Notes under the pieces: model-generated
Database searches by the model: none
The model's input: the letters and a program-made list of their open reading frames with translations, nothing else
What the model was told of the DNA's origin: nothing
Translations under genes and position numbers: made by a program
From: an uncultured Gammaproteobacteria bacterium
Lineage (GTDB): Bacteria; Pseudomonadota; Gammaproteobacteria; Pseudomonadales; Ketobacteraceae
Direction: 5' to 3'
DNA: 52,895 bases
Assembly: GCA_913063495.1 (NCBI GenBank)
Contig: CAJXXT010000010.1
Span: forward strand, 1 to 52,895
In this document: positions 17,688 through 26,431 of the stretch, in pieces
Layout: the number at the start of each line of letters is the position of its first letter
Position numbering within the stretch: the first letter of the stretch is position 1

Positions 17688-19526
17688 ATGTCTGTAATAC
17701 TTGGAATATCCGCATTTTATCATGACAGTGCTGCAGCCTTGCTTGTCAATGGAAAAATTGTTGCCGCAGCGCAGGAGGAACGATTCACACGCAAAAAACA
17801 AGATGCGGCCTATCCAAGAAAAGCCATTGATTTTGTCCTGGAATTTTCAGATATCTCACTTAACGAGGTAGATGCTGTTGTATTTTATGACAAACCTTTT
17901 CTTAAATTCGAGCGTTTACTTGAGACATACATAGCATTTGCCCCAAAAGGTTTTCGCTCATATTTAACGTCGATACCAATCTGGTTAAAAGAGAAGCTTT
18001 TTCAAAAAGACATGATATTAAAGGAACTCCGTCGCCATGCAGGTGGATTCCCTGACCAGGAAAAGCTATTATTTTCAGAACACCACCTTAGCCATGCTGC
18101 TAGCGCCTTCTATCCGAGCCCTTATGATGAAGCTGTTGTTTTAACTATGGACGGCGTCGGTGAATGGGCCACCTGCTCCGTCGCAATTGGCCGAGGCAAG
18201 ACTCTGGAAATTGTTAAAGAGTTGCATTTCCCTCACTCTCTTGGATTACTGTATTCGGCTATGACCTACTATTTAGGTTTTAAGGTAAACAGCGGCGAAT
18301 ACAAAATAATGGGGCTCGCCCCGTATGGCGACCCCAAATATACAGAACTAATACTTAGCAAGCTGATAGATCTAAAGGCAGACGGTTCCTTTCGGCTGGA
18401 TATGCGATACTTCAATTACGCAACTGGCTTTACAATGACCAATAAGAAATTTAGTGAACTATTTGGTCACCCTGTAAGAGAATCAGAAGACGCATTAGAT
18501 CAATTCCACATGGACATGGCAGCCTCCATTCAAAAAGTAACCGAAGAAATAATGCTAACGATAACGCGCTCTCTTGCTACAGAACATAACATCCCCAATT
18601 TATGTTTGGCAGGGGGAGTAGCCTTAAACTGCGTAGCCAATGGGGAAATATTAAAAGACGGCGCTTTTGAAAACATCTGGATACAACCCGCTGCCGGGGA
18701 TGCAGGGGGTTCTATCGGCGCCGCCTACGCTGCCTGGCATATAGAATTCGAGCAACCTCGCACTACTTGCCCATCAGACAGAATGGAGGGCAGCTATCTC
18801 GGACCTGAATTTACACAAACTCAAATAGAAAACGCTTTGCGCTCGCTAGGGGCCGTATATGATGTTATTGACAGCGAAGACCAAATCAATTCCATTACAG
18901 CAAACGCTTTAGCTAATGGTAAGGCTGTTGGCTGGTTTCAAGGCCGCATGGAATTTGGACCTAGGTCATTAGGATGCAGAGCAATATTAGGAGACCCTCG
19001 TTCTGCAAAAATGCAGAAAACGCTTAATTTAAAAGTGAAATATCGAGAAAGCTTTCGCCCCTTTGCCCCTTCCGTACTTCAGGAAGACGTTGCTGATTGG
19101 TTCGAAATTGACGTAGACAGCCCCTACATGCTAATGGTCGCAGGGGTAAGCAAACGTCGTAGACTAGAGGCTTCTCCGAGCGCTGAGAAACTATTTGGAA
19201 TAGAAAAATTAAACATTCAACGTTCAGAAATACCGGCTGTTACACACGTTGATTACAGCGCTCGAATTCACACTGTAAATTCAAAAACAAACGAAAAATA
19301 CTACAATTTATTAAAAGCATTCAAAGACCTCACTGATTGCCCAGTCTTAGTTAACACGTCCTTTAATGTTCGGGGCGAACCTATTGTATGCACTCCCGAA
19401 GACGCCTTTCGCTGCTTTATGGGCACAGAAATTGAAATGTTAGTATGTGGAAATACGGTTTTGTACAAAGACAAACAAAACACGTCCCTGGCAGAAGATT
19501 ATAAATCAAAATATGAATTGGACTAA
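17688..19526 (+). CDS. Carbamoyltransferase, NodU/CmcH/SxtI family
   Basis: A 612-residue enzyme predicted to move a carbamoyl group from carbamoyl phosphate via carbamoyl-AMP to a hydroxyl. The N-terminal part is a Kae1/ASKHA-like catalytic domain: GISAFYHDSAAALLVNG, EERFTRKK, the metal-binding histidines of EHHLSHAASAFYPSP, the nucleotide loop TMDGVGEWA, and CLAGGVALNC. The C-terminal part, from about residue 370, is the YrdC-like adenylate-forming domain with GRMEFGPRSLGCRAIL and NTSFNVRGEPIV. Length fits the family. It starts eight bases after the DUF5989 peptide and abuts the next gene. The likely target is a sugar hydroxyl of the repeat unit, by analogy with NodU. Confidence 0.93.
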   Translation: MSVILGISAFYHDSAAALLVNGKIVAAAQEERFTRKKQDAAYPRKAIDFVLEFSDISLNEVDAVVFYDKPFLKFERLLETYIAFAPKGFRSYLTSIPIWLKEKLFQKDMILKELRRHAGGFPDQEKLLFSEHHLSHAASAFYPSPYDEAVVLTMDGVGEWATCSVAIGRGKTLEIVKELHFPHSLGLLYSAMTYYLGFKVNSGEYKIMGLAPYGDPKYTELILSKLIDLKADGSFRLDMRYFNYATGFTMTNKKFSELFGHPVRESEDALDQFHMDMAASIQKVTEEIMLTITRSLATEHNIPNLCLAGGVALNCVANGEILKDGAFENIWIQPAAGDAGGSIGAAYAAWHIEFEQPRTTCPSDRMEGSYLGPEFTQTQIENALRSLGAVYDVIDSEDQINSITANALANGKAVGWFQGRMEFGPRSLGCRAILGDPRSAKMQKTLNLKVKYRESFRPFAPSVLQEDVADWFEIDVDSPYMLMVAGVSKRRRLEASPSAEKLFGIEKLNIQRSEIPAVTHVDYSARIHTVNSKTNEKYYNLLKAFKDLTDCPVLVNTSFNVRGEPIVCTPEDAFRCFMGTEIEMLVCGNTVLYKDKQNTSLAEDYKSKYELD

Positions 19527-20696
19527 ATGATACGATACCTGGGTGGTCTAATTTATATAATAGCACTATTTATAATCGCAGATTTATCTGTAGGTTATGT
19601 ATTGAATGACTCTGTCGCATACATTTGTAAAGACCCTGTACTGCATCACAAATATTGTCCAGGAAGCACCCGCACCTATAACATGGTAGAAGAAGACGGC
19701 GGCAATACATTCGAAAGTTACTGGAATCAATCTAGCATCCAAGTCCAGCACATAAACGAAAAAAACAGCACAACAAATTTCGAGAACTACGACCACATTC
19801 TAATTAGCGACTCATTTGGTGCTCAACGCCAAGTTGCATATGAAGACAGTATGTCCGCAATTATGAACGCCCAAGAAATCAATACCGTCCAGGTAGGGGC
19901 AGGAAGCTGGAATTTCCTTAGCTATCATAATTTCATTCTAAGCGAACAATTCAAACCAGGCGCAACAATACACATATTATTAATGGCAAATGATTTCTAC
20001 TCTCGTTATGGCGGCTCTATACGGAACTACTATCGTTTTTCCGAAATTAAAGAAGGGATAATACGCTGGCCTAATCGAGAAGAAACAACTCGCGATACAT
20101 TCAAAAGATTTCTATCTAACTTTTCATTTGTTTATCAAAACTTCGCACTCAAACAAAGTAAAAGTAACATAGCCGACGGAACACACACAAACACCTTTAT
20201 TGACGTCGACAGTAACGTAACCTCAGCTGATTGCAAAGCGCTGAAGAATAACAAAGGCAAACTCCTTCCCCTTGCAGAGTCACTACTAATGCATGCTTAT
20301 AGTAAAAACTGCTACGACAACAACCTGCTTGAGAATATTGAAATTTCTCAAACCCTTCTTCAAAACATTGAAAAATACTCAAAAGATAATAATGTAAATA
20401 TAATGTGGTACTTCATGCCGAATGGCACATTCGCTGAAGACGAAGTACCCTTTTTTAAAGCGGCATATGGCCTTCATGCTAAAAGCAAAATCACATCCCT
20501 TGGTATTTCAAAAGAACTCGCGCGAGCCCTTGGTAAAGATTTACCAAATTTCGAAACGTCTTTTACTAAGTATAAACACGAAAACCCAAATGATATTCTA
20601 TATTACCCTTACGATGGCCACCTTAATGCACGGGGGTCTAGGATTGCAGCTCTAGCGATAATCAGGCGAATTAACGAACAAAATAAATCGAAATAA
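19527..20696 (+). CDS. SGNH-hydrolase-like protein with N-terminal membrane anchor
   Basis: A 389-residue protein with one N-terminal hydrophobic helix (about residues 4-24) acting as an uncleaved anchor or signal. Weak SGNH blocks are visible: ISDSFGAQ for block I with the nucleophile Ser, MANDFYSR for the Asn block and YDGHLNARGSR for the terminal Asp-x-x-His. Several cysteines are present. Its ATG directly follows the carbamoyltransferase stop, so the two are cotranscribed. Comparable proteins near carbamoyltransferase genes are annotated as SGNH/GDSL hydrolases; it could remove or transfer O-acyl groups outside the membrane. Activity is not established. Confidence 0.7.
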   Translation: MIRYLGGLIYIIALFIIADLSVGYVLNDSVAYICKDPVLHHKYCPGSTRTYNMVEEDGGNTFESYWNQSSIQVQHINEKNSTTNFENYDHILISDSFGAQRQVAYEDSMSAIMNAQEINTVQVGAGSWNFLSYHNFILSEQFKPGATIHILLMANDFYSRYGGSIRNYYRFSEIKEGIIRWPNREETTRDTFKRFLSNFSFVYQNFALKQSKSNIADGTHTNTFIDVDSNVTSADCKALKNNKGKLLPLAESLLMHAYSKNCYDNNLLENIEISQTLLQNIEKYSKDNNVNIMWYFMPNGTFAEDEVPFFKAAYGLHAKSKITSLGISKELARALGKDLPNFETSFTKYKHENPNDILYYPYDGHLNARGSRIAALAIIRRINEQNKSK

Positions 20697-20723
20697 TGGC
20701 GGTTATACTTTTCGTCATTATTT
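20691..20723 (+). terminator. Weak terminator-like hairpin at convergent gene ends
   Basis: AAATAATG and CATTATTT are perfectly complementary 8-base arms with a 17-base loop, spanning the stop codon of the SGNH-like gene. The stem is AT-only apart from one pair, so intrinsic termination is doubtful. Confidence 0.3.
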
Positions 20724-20741
20724 CAAACCACATATTTTTGC

Positions 20742-21557
20742 CTAGCTTGCACTCAAAACAAAGCTATCAACGATTTTTGTAAGCTCATGTTTGTTGTTAT
20801 TCAAAGCCAAGGCATCAAGTTCATTAAGCTCCGTAATATAGCTACGAATTTTCTCTACTTCATTCTTAAAAAGAAGGCCTGAGTCAGCTTTATTGCCTAA
20901 AGAAAACACACTATTAAAGTCCCTTGATAAAATAACTTGTGACGAGCCAAGCCTTAAATGCTCGGATAAAATCAGGTTTGCACTCAAAGCCCCCGTATTA
21001 AGTCTTGCAACCCCTCCAAAACCAAACTTTAAACCATTCTCTTTTAAAATATTTGATAAGTAGTCAACTAACCCGCCAGAAAGCAATTCAAACATAAACT
21101 GAAGGTTCAAACCAAGATGCAAGTCATTTAACCCTATATGGACCTCATCTATACCTTGTATTTTTAGTATCTCATGAGCTCTTGCCAAAGCCTGAGGCGT
21201 CTCCAACAATAGACAAACCTTCGTTCTTCCGGCAACCAATGTCACAAAAGCATCAACTTCAGTTGCTGTTTTAAACATCGGCAGCATCAAGATGTCTGCT
21301 CCACGCTCAACACAACTAGTGATTTCATTCTTACTACCAGAAAACAAAGGATTCACTCGAACCAACAGTTGAGAGTCTTTCAAACTTTCTTTCACTCGCG
21401 CTACATCATTTAGATTGTGATTGGAAATCACCGTATTTAAGTGTCCTTGGCGTTCGTTTTTGCCATTTATTTCCAAATCGACCATTACTCTATCAACACC
21501 GGCCTCATCAGCACAACGCGCGCGAAAAATATCATTTGTTATATATATAAGATCCAT
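20742..21557 (-). CDS. HpcH/HpaI-family aldolase/lyase
   Basis: A 271-residue TIM-barrel protein of the HpcH/HpaI (PEP-mutase-like) superfamily, which make or break C-C bonds of 2-oxo acids or acyl-CoAs using a divalent metal. The basic residue R67 in LLVRVNP, the metal ligand E119 in LLLETPQA and D145 in IGLNDLHLGL are all present, so it looks active. It shares one base with the preceding decarboxylase-like gene (TAATG), implying coupled translation. It is the last gene of the long minus-strand run. SbnG, a citrate synthase of this family, pairs with a DAP-decarboxylase-like SbnH in staphyloferrin B synthesis, an analogy worth testing. Substrate unknown. Confidence 0.8.
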   Translation of the reverse strand: MDLIYITNDIFRARCADEAGVDRVMVDLEINGKNERQGHLNTVISNHNLNDVARVKESLKDSQLLVRVNPLFSGSKNEITSCVERGADILMLPMFKTATEVDAFVTLVAGRTKVCLLLETPQALARAHEILKIQGIDEVHIGLNDLHLGLNLQFMFELLSGGLVDYLSNILKENGLKFGFGGVARLNTGALSANLILSEHLRLGSSQVILSRDFNSVFSLGNKADSGLLFKNEVEKIRSYITELNELDALALNNNKHELTKIVDSFVLSAS

Positions 21558-22786
21558 TAGATATCCACAAAATTTTCAAAAATATATTCAGTCGTTTCTT
21601 TTTTCTTGATAACCCTAAACTGATCCTTATTTTTTTCTGTCATCAATATTGGCACACTCGGGAGAATAAAAGGCGGCTTCATAACAATTGAGTATGATCC
21701 AACATTTTGATACTCAGCAAAATCCCCAACTCTTATATCTGCACGAACGTTCTTTGATAAATAATCTCCTTCTATACAAGTAAACCCACCTATATCGAAT
21801 ATTTTGTCCGTTGATCGCTTTTCCACTGAATTTGAGATTAACGTCAAGGGAAGGTTAATATTGCGAGCGCTAGGACTAATATTAAATATACTACCCGAAG
21901 CGGTAGCAATATTTCTTTCTCTTATGGTCTTTGTATTAATTATTTTAGTATAAAAACGGAAAGTGTTCGCAACAAGAGCCGTACCTGGCTCTATAAATAA
22001 CACTGGGCGTTGCTCCTCATTAGGAAATGCATTACTCAAAGCACAGCCAATCACTTCTGCGTAGTCATCAAAAGAAGGTGGTGGAGACCCGCCGAAAAAA
22101 TCCCAAAGCTCCTCTGGAACATCGCCAAAGAACCCCCCTCCAATGTTGATAAATTTAGGCGGAACAGTGAAATGCTCATCTATCAAGTCAAGCATTTGAT
22201 TGATTCGTGTTCGATAGGTGGCCACAGCTCTATTCGGAAAGTGGCAATGCAACCCGGTCAACTCAACATTAGGTGTATCAGATATCATTTTGATTGAAGA
22301 GCCGAAAAAATCTTCGTTTATATCCATCCCAAATCTAGATACTAATTCATCATCTAAGGCAAAATTACACCTAATAGAAACTTCAAATTTTGTAGTACTA
22401 TGAGTGTCAGCAAGATCCAACAGAATGTTAAGATCCCGCTGTGAATCTAGGTTTACAATACAGCCTTTTAGCAAGGCTTTTCGAAGAGACTTATCAGACT
22501 TATAAGGGCCGTTATATATAATTTTTTCATAAGCAATCCCAAGCATTTCAGCCAAATCGAATTCCATTTCTGACACAATTTCCGCAAAACCACCAAGCTC
22601 ATTCACCAGTTTGCAAATAGTGGGTGTATAGTTGGTTTTGTATGAATAACCTATTGTTGTATTTGAGTACTTTGCATTAAATGCATCATTCAACCGGTGA
22701 AAATTATCTATAAATTGATCCTTATCAAAAACAAAAAAAGAATCTCCGTGTATTTCCGACAACGCATTTATCTCAGACCAATTCAT
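21557..22786 (-). CDS. Fold-III PLP decarboxylase (diaminopimelate/ornithine decarboxylase family)
   Basis: A 409-residue alanine-racemase-fold PLP enzyme. The Schiff-base lysine is K50 in GYSYKTNY; INIGGGFFGD is the phosphate-binding Gly motif, EPGTALVANTF carries the Glu/Pro/Gly that contacts PLP, and FTCIEGDYLSK supplies the Cys and Asp from the C-terminal beta domain. Members decarboxylate diaminopimelate, ornithine, arginine or modified amino acids. It is not needed for lysine synthesis in this setting. AAGGAG lies eight bases before the ATG at 22786. Translation is coupled to the aldolase gene. A role in making an amino or polyamine-like substituent of the polysaccharide is inference only. 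Confidence 0.82.
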   Translation of the reverse strand: MNWSEINALSEIHGDSFFVFDKDQFIDNFHRLNDAFNAKYSNTTIGYSYKTNYTPTICKLVNELGGFAEIVSEMEFDLAEMLGIAYEKIIYNGPYKSDKSLRKALLKGCIVNLDSQRDLNILLDLADTHSTTKFEVSIRCNFALDDELVSRFGMDINEDFFGSSIKMISDTPNVELTGLHCHFPNRAVATYRTRINQMLDLIDEHFTVPPKFINIGGGFFGDVPEELWDFFGGSPPPSFDDYAEVIGCALSNAFPNEEQRPVLFIEPGTALVANTFRFYTKIINTKTIRERNIATASGSIFNISPSARNINLPLTLISNSVEKRSTDKIFDIGGFTCIEGDYLSKNVRADIRVGDFAEYQNVGSYSIVMKPPFILPSVPILMTEKNKDQFRVIKKKETTEYIFENFVDI

Positions 22787-22791
22787 AATCG

Positions 22792-23403
22792 TTACTCCTT
22801 ATTCTCTTTCTCAACAGTGTCTTTCATCTTAAAGACAACCCCTACAGTTTTCAGTATGATAAATAGGTCGAATACAAAACCATATTTTTCAAGCAGACTT
22901 ATATATTCAAGGTCAAACTCAATCTTTTCAGGCCAGTCCAAATCATTTCGCCCTGATATTTGGGCTAGCCCTGTCACTCCCGGCTTCACTTGAAAGCGGG
23001 ACTTTAACCTAGGTGAAAACTCAGCATAATTACCGAGTTCATATGTAACAGGTGGGCGCGGCCCAACTATGGACATCGTCCCCCAAAGTACATTCCAAAG
23101 TTGGGGCAACTCATCTAGACTGGTGACACGCAACACTCTCCCGATCTTGGTTATTCTTGGATCATCTTCATAACTAAATAATCCAGTGCCCACTTCTTCT
23201 GCATCTTTAACCATTGTTCTAAACTTTCGCATAAGGAAATAAGCCCCATCTTTCCCTATTCTTTCTTGAGAGAAAATAACTCCGCCTTTAGAGTCAACTT
23301 TGATAAGAAGCGAAATCAATAGTAGCAGAGGAGAAAGTAAAACAATGGCAACAATACTTATACAAATATCCATCAGCCTCTTCATCACACTATTTATACT
23401 CAT
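22792..23403 (-). CDS. PglC-like initiating sugar-phosphate transferase
   Basis: A 203-residue monotopic phosphoglycosyl transferase that would load the first sugar phosphate onto undecaprenyl phosphate at the inner membrane. The sequence has KRLMDICISIVAIVLLSP (re-entrant helix with the Ser-Pro break), the FSQERIGKDG and MRKFRTM motifs, RVTSLDELPQLWNVL with the catalytic Asp-Glu, GPRPPV, and VKPGVTGLAQISGRN. The short length without extra N-terminal helices puts it in the PglC/WecP-like subgroup, consistent with a WbpM-derived di- or mono-amino 6-deoxy sugar. The ATG at 23403 has AGGTGG eight bases upstream, better than an in-frame ATG at 23427. Confidence 0.93.
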   Translation of the reverse strand: MSINSVMKRLMDICISIVAIVLLSPLLLLISLLIKVDSKGGVIFSQERIGKDGAYFLMRKFRTMVKDAEEVGTGLFSYEDDPRITKIGRVLRVTSLDELPQLWNVLWGTMSIVGPRPPVTYELGNYAEFSPRLKSRFQVKPGVTGLAQISGRNDLDWPEKIEFDLEYISLLEKYGFVFDLFIILKTVGVVFKMKDTVEKENKE

Positions 23404-23416
23404 AGACCAGGCCACC

Positions 23417-24346
23417 TTATAGATCATTTACTGACGTAATCCAATCAGCACCATCTTGATTCGAACCATCAACAAGTCCGAAATAAAAATCTGATAACTG
23501 CTTTGTTATCTTCCCTACACTGCCACTTCCAATGGATATTCGATCAATTGATGTCACCGGAGTAAGCTCGGCAGCACTACCACACAAAAAAACCTCCTCG
23601 GCTAGATATAATTCAGTTCGATCAATATCTCTAATCTCAACCGTGAGCGACAGACTCTCACTTAGCTCAATTAAGGTATCTCGAGTTATGCTCTCAAGAA
23701 TTGAACTTGTTACAGTTGGAGTAACCAGCACTCCATTTTTTACCATAAACAAGCAAGCACCAGCCCCTTCTGATACTTTTCGATTAGCTCCCAAAAAGAT
23801 CGGTAAATCATAACCATTCCTAACAGCTTCAAGGTGTGCGTATCTTCCATTCATATAATTTGCACCAGCTTTAACTCTAGGGGGTAACGCGCTGTCAGCT
23901 ATACGCTCCCAAGTGGAAATACATGCCGAGCGCCCAGAGGAATCAGATAATATATTTCTAGCCTTTTGAATGGGTGCAATAAACATATCAACAGGATCAC
24001 TAGAATGCCAAGACCCCTCGCCCCCTATAAATATCGTTATTCGAAGTGCAATGTCACATCGATAATTATTCGCAACACACACATCTTTAATTGCCTGGCG
24101 GATATATGCATTATCATAAGGTAATGTTATTCCTATTAGCTTGCAAGATTCCTCAAGTCGTTTCAAATGTTCATCTAATCGAAAAGCATATAACATTGAC
24201 GTGTCGCCATTCCAATAACACCTCACACCTTCAAAAACATTCAGTCCAAACTGAGCGGTAGGTGACAGTGCAGGTACCATCGCCTTATTTGCTGGAATGA
24301 TTTTGCCACAAAACCAAATCGCCCTAGAACTATCGCATGTCGTCAT
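23417..24346 (-). CDS. Class IV aminotransferase (branched-chain aminotransferase-like)
   Basis: A 309-residue fold-IV PLP aminotransferase. Visible are GLNVFEGVRCYWNG, the catalytic Lys in RVKAGANYMNGRYAH, the cofactor segment VSEGAGACLFMV and SSILESITRDTL, closely matching IlvE. Placement inside an O-antigen run, between a GT2 gene and the initiating transferase gene, is unusual for IlvE, so a duplicate recruited to supply an amino acid or 2-oxo acid for polymer decoration is possible. The ATG overlaps the GT2 stop by four bases and has AGGGGG eight bases upstream. Housekeeping branched-chain metabolism is the alternative. Confidence 0.88.
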   Translation of the reverse strand: MTTCDSSRAIWFCGKIIPANKAMVPALSPTAQFGLNVFEGVRCYWNGDTSMLYAFRLDEHLKRLEESCKLIGITLPYDNAYIRQAIKDVCVANNYRCDIALRITIFIGGEGSWHSSDPVDMFIAPIQKARNILSDSSGRSACISTWERIADSALPPRVKAGANYMNGRYAHLEAVRNGYDLPIFLGANRKVSEGAGACLFMVKNGVLVTPTVTSSILESITRDTLIELSESLSLTVEIRDIDRTELYLAEEVFLCGSAAELTPVTSIDRISIGSGSVGKITKQLSDFYFGLVDGSNQDGADWITSVNDL

Positions 24347-25098
24347 CCCAAAATCCCCCTGAGATAATGATTATAAACTCCTCTGAACGCATATCTAAAT
24401 AATATGGACAATCTCGAAACAAAAGGAATTGAATTGATCTTTAAAACCCTATAGAGGTATTTTGCCTGCACAAGCTTATTCTTAGTACTTCCACCTCTAG
24501 AATAAACGACCAAGCCTTCATTAATTGAGCTAAAACTGAAGTCATCTTTAATGGCGAGCCTGTACCAAAAATCAATATCCTGAGAAAACCTTATATCACG
24601 AAATCTATCGTGCCCCAGTAATGCCTGACTAATCACAACTGTTGAGGTGCCTATACCCAGCTTTGAAAATACCTGAATTGCATCACCGACGTCAGAAGCA
24701 GGCTCTATAGTTATGTTTGAATCTTCAAAGTTATACCCTGAACAAACAAAACTCCGCCCATTTTCTAGCAACGCTAATTGTTTAGACATTTTATGTTCTA
24801 ACCAATAATCATCTGCATCTAGAAAAGCAATGTATTTTCCTTTCGCTATATCTAACCCAGTGTTACGAGCGCCTCCTGGGCCGGAAACATAGTTATTAGC
24901 GACTATGGTGACAAGATCAAGATGTTCACTCAAAATAGCTGCTGATATTTCTGCGTTGTCGAACCCCCCGTCATTTGAAATTATTACTTCAAAAGAAACA
25001 TCTAGAGTAACATCCAACTTTTGATCTAACACAGAACGAACAGCTCGATCTATCAAATTTATTTCATTATAAAAAGGTATTACTACAGATATTAACAT
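24343..25098 (-). CDS. Family 2 glycosyltransferase
   Basis: A 251-residue GT-A fold transferase, cytoplasmic face of the membrane. The start VVIPFYNEINLIDRAVRSVL, the ISNDGG box, GPGGARNTGLDIAKGKYIAFLDADD with the metal-binding DAD, and a later FSQDIDFWYR segment are typical of GT2. The ATG at 25098 follows GGAGGTG by six bases and gives the canonical N-terminus. It is the only clear GT2 in the window, so the repeat unit probably has few sugars. Donor and acceptor cannot be read from sequence. Confidence 0.92.
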   Translation of the reverse strand: MLISVVIPFYNEINLIDRAVRSVLDQKLDVTLDVSFEVIISNDGGFDNAEISAAILSEHLDLVTIVANNYVSGPGGARNTGLDIAKGKYIAFLDADDYWLEHKMSKQLALLENGRSFVCSGYNFEDSNITIEPASDVGDAIQVFSKLGIGTSTVVISQALLGHDRFRDIRFSQDIDFWYRLAIKDDFSFSSINEGLVVYSRGGSTKNKLVQAKYLYRVLKINSIPFVSRLSILFRYAFRGVYNHYLRGILG

Positions 25099-25192
25099 CG
25101 GCCACACCTCCAACTTTCAAATAACACATAAAAACTGCACCCACTATACGACCACAAAAACACTATCCCCCCCTCCTTCAATCATCCCGTCG

Positions 25193-26431
25193 CTAAAGCA
25201 AAAACACCTTCTTTGAAAGAAAAAAACGACATAGAAACAAAAAGAGAAATGCTATAAACACTGGGTCAATAATATAAAATATGTTAAGTGGTGCCTCAAA
25301 AAACGGTAAAATGAAGTAGGGTATGGCCACCATAGACAGTACATTGTAACGCACACCATTTTCAACATGATAAGAAATCGTTTTAGCTATGCAAACATGT
25401 AGTAAAGGAAGCATTATCACACCAAATGGAAAAATAGGCATATAAAACATAGATGCCAGGGGCCCAGGAGAAGCTCCAGCCCTTGCTATATAACCTTGAA
25501 AAACCGTAAGGAAATTCGATCGATTGACAGTATTAATCAAACCCGTCTCAAAATTCAATCCAGGTAATATCAATCCAAGTCGATTCATAACTGTATTTAT
25601 AAAACCCTGAAAAGCATTAAAACTAGGAGTAGGATCAAAGATACAACAATCAAACAAAGTCGCCAACGAAAAAAGGGAAGAGGATACCCTGGCTACAATA
25701 AGCCCTATACTACCAACTAAATATGCCAGCCCCTCTTCTGTAAACAGAAACCCAAAACCAACTTTATTTCCAACACCCATAATAATAACCCCCCCTAGCA
25801 CAAGTGGGAGTAATAATACCGCACCTAGAGTATAGTATATATTAACGCCTCTAAGCTTCCGCCAATATAGTTCAGGCTTAAACAACAACAACACCAAAAA
25901 CACCATTGAAAACACCTGCAAAGATGAGTTAAGCGATAGCACTTGGGAAACGAGAAGTACCAATAAAAGCTTACGATTGATTTTTCCAATCGAAAAGCCA
26001 TTCACCACATGAACAATGCAAAAAAGTATATATATGTATACCATCGGCTGAACAACAAACATTCCTTTTACTAAAAGCCCTGTATTCGCCAATCTATTTG
26101 TATGTCTAAATCCTGCATCATAATTAACATAGAAATAGAGGCAACATACAAAATATAGAACTACTAACGCAGCTACCACAAGCATCCCCCAGCGAGCGGG
26201 TAGCCTGCGAACCCTTACATAAGGCAATTTATCTAAAAAATAATAGACCATACTAAAAAAGAAAAAATACACAAAAAATGCGAGCAAAAAAGCAGCATAA
26301 GGCGAACCTTGATAATGATAGTATTGTTGGAATTCCGCTTCAAAAAATGGATATAAAGCAAGCCCAGGAAAATAAAACACTATCAATATAAGAACAAATG
26401 ACTTTAATATGAAAACATTCCTATTTTGCAT
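25193..26431 (-). CDS. wzy: Wzy-like O-antigen/oligosaccharide polymerase
   Basis: A 412-residue hydrophobic protein with about ten to twelve membrane helices and a larger hydrophilic loop between residues roughly 240 and 310 (around NAFQGFINTVMNRLG and NTVNRSNFLTVFQG). This topology, low sequence conservation and position between the flippase-like and glycosyltransferase genes fit a Wzy polymerase that joins repeat units in the periplasm. The start is ATG 26431 with an AGGCGG site; longer in-frame versions begin with TTG inside the flippase gene. It overlaps that gene by 11 bases. Assignment is from topology and context, not from a sequence motif. Confidence 0.65.
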   Translation of the reverse strand: MQNRNVFILKSFVLILIVFYFPGLALYPFFEAEFQQYYHYQGSPYAAFLLAFFVYFFFFSMVYYFLDKLPYVRVRRLPARWGMLVVAALVVLYFVCCLYFYVNYDAGFRHTNRLANTGLLVKGMFVVQPMVYIYILFCIVHVVNGFSIGKINRKLLLVLLVSQVLSLNSSLQVFSMVFLVLLLFKPELYWRKLRGVNIYYTLGAVLLLPLVLGGVIIMGVGNKVGFGFLFTEEGLAYLVGSIGLIVARVSSSLFSLATLFDCCIFDPTPSFNAFQGFINTVMNRLGLILPGLNFETGLINTVNRSNFLTVFQGYIARAGASPGPLASMFYMPIFPFGVIMLPLLHVCIAKTISYHVENGVRYNVLSMVAIPYFILPFFEAPLNIFYIIDPVFIAFLFLFLCRFFLSKKVFLL

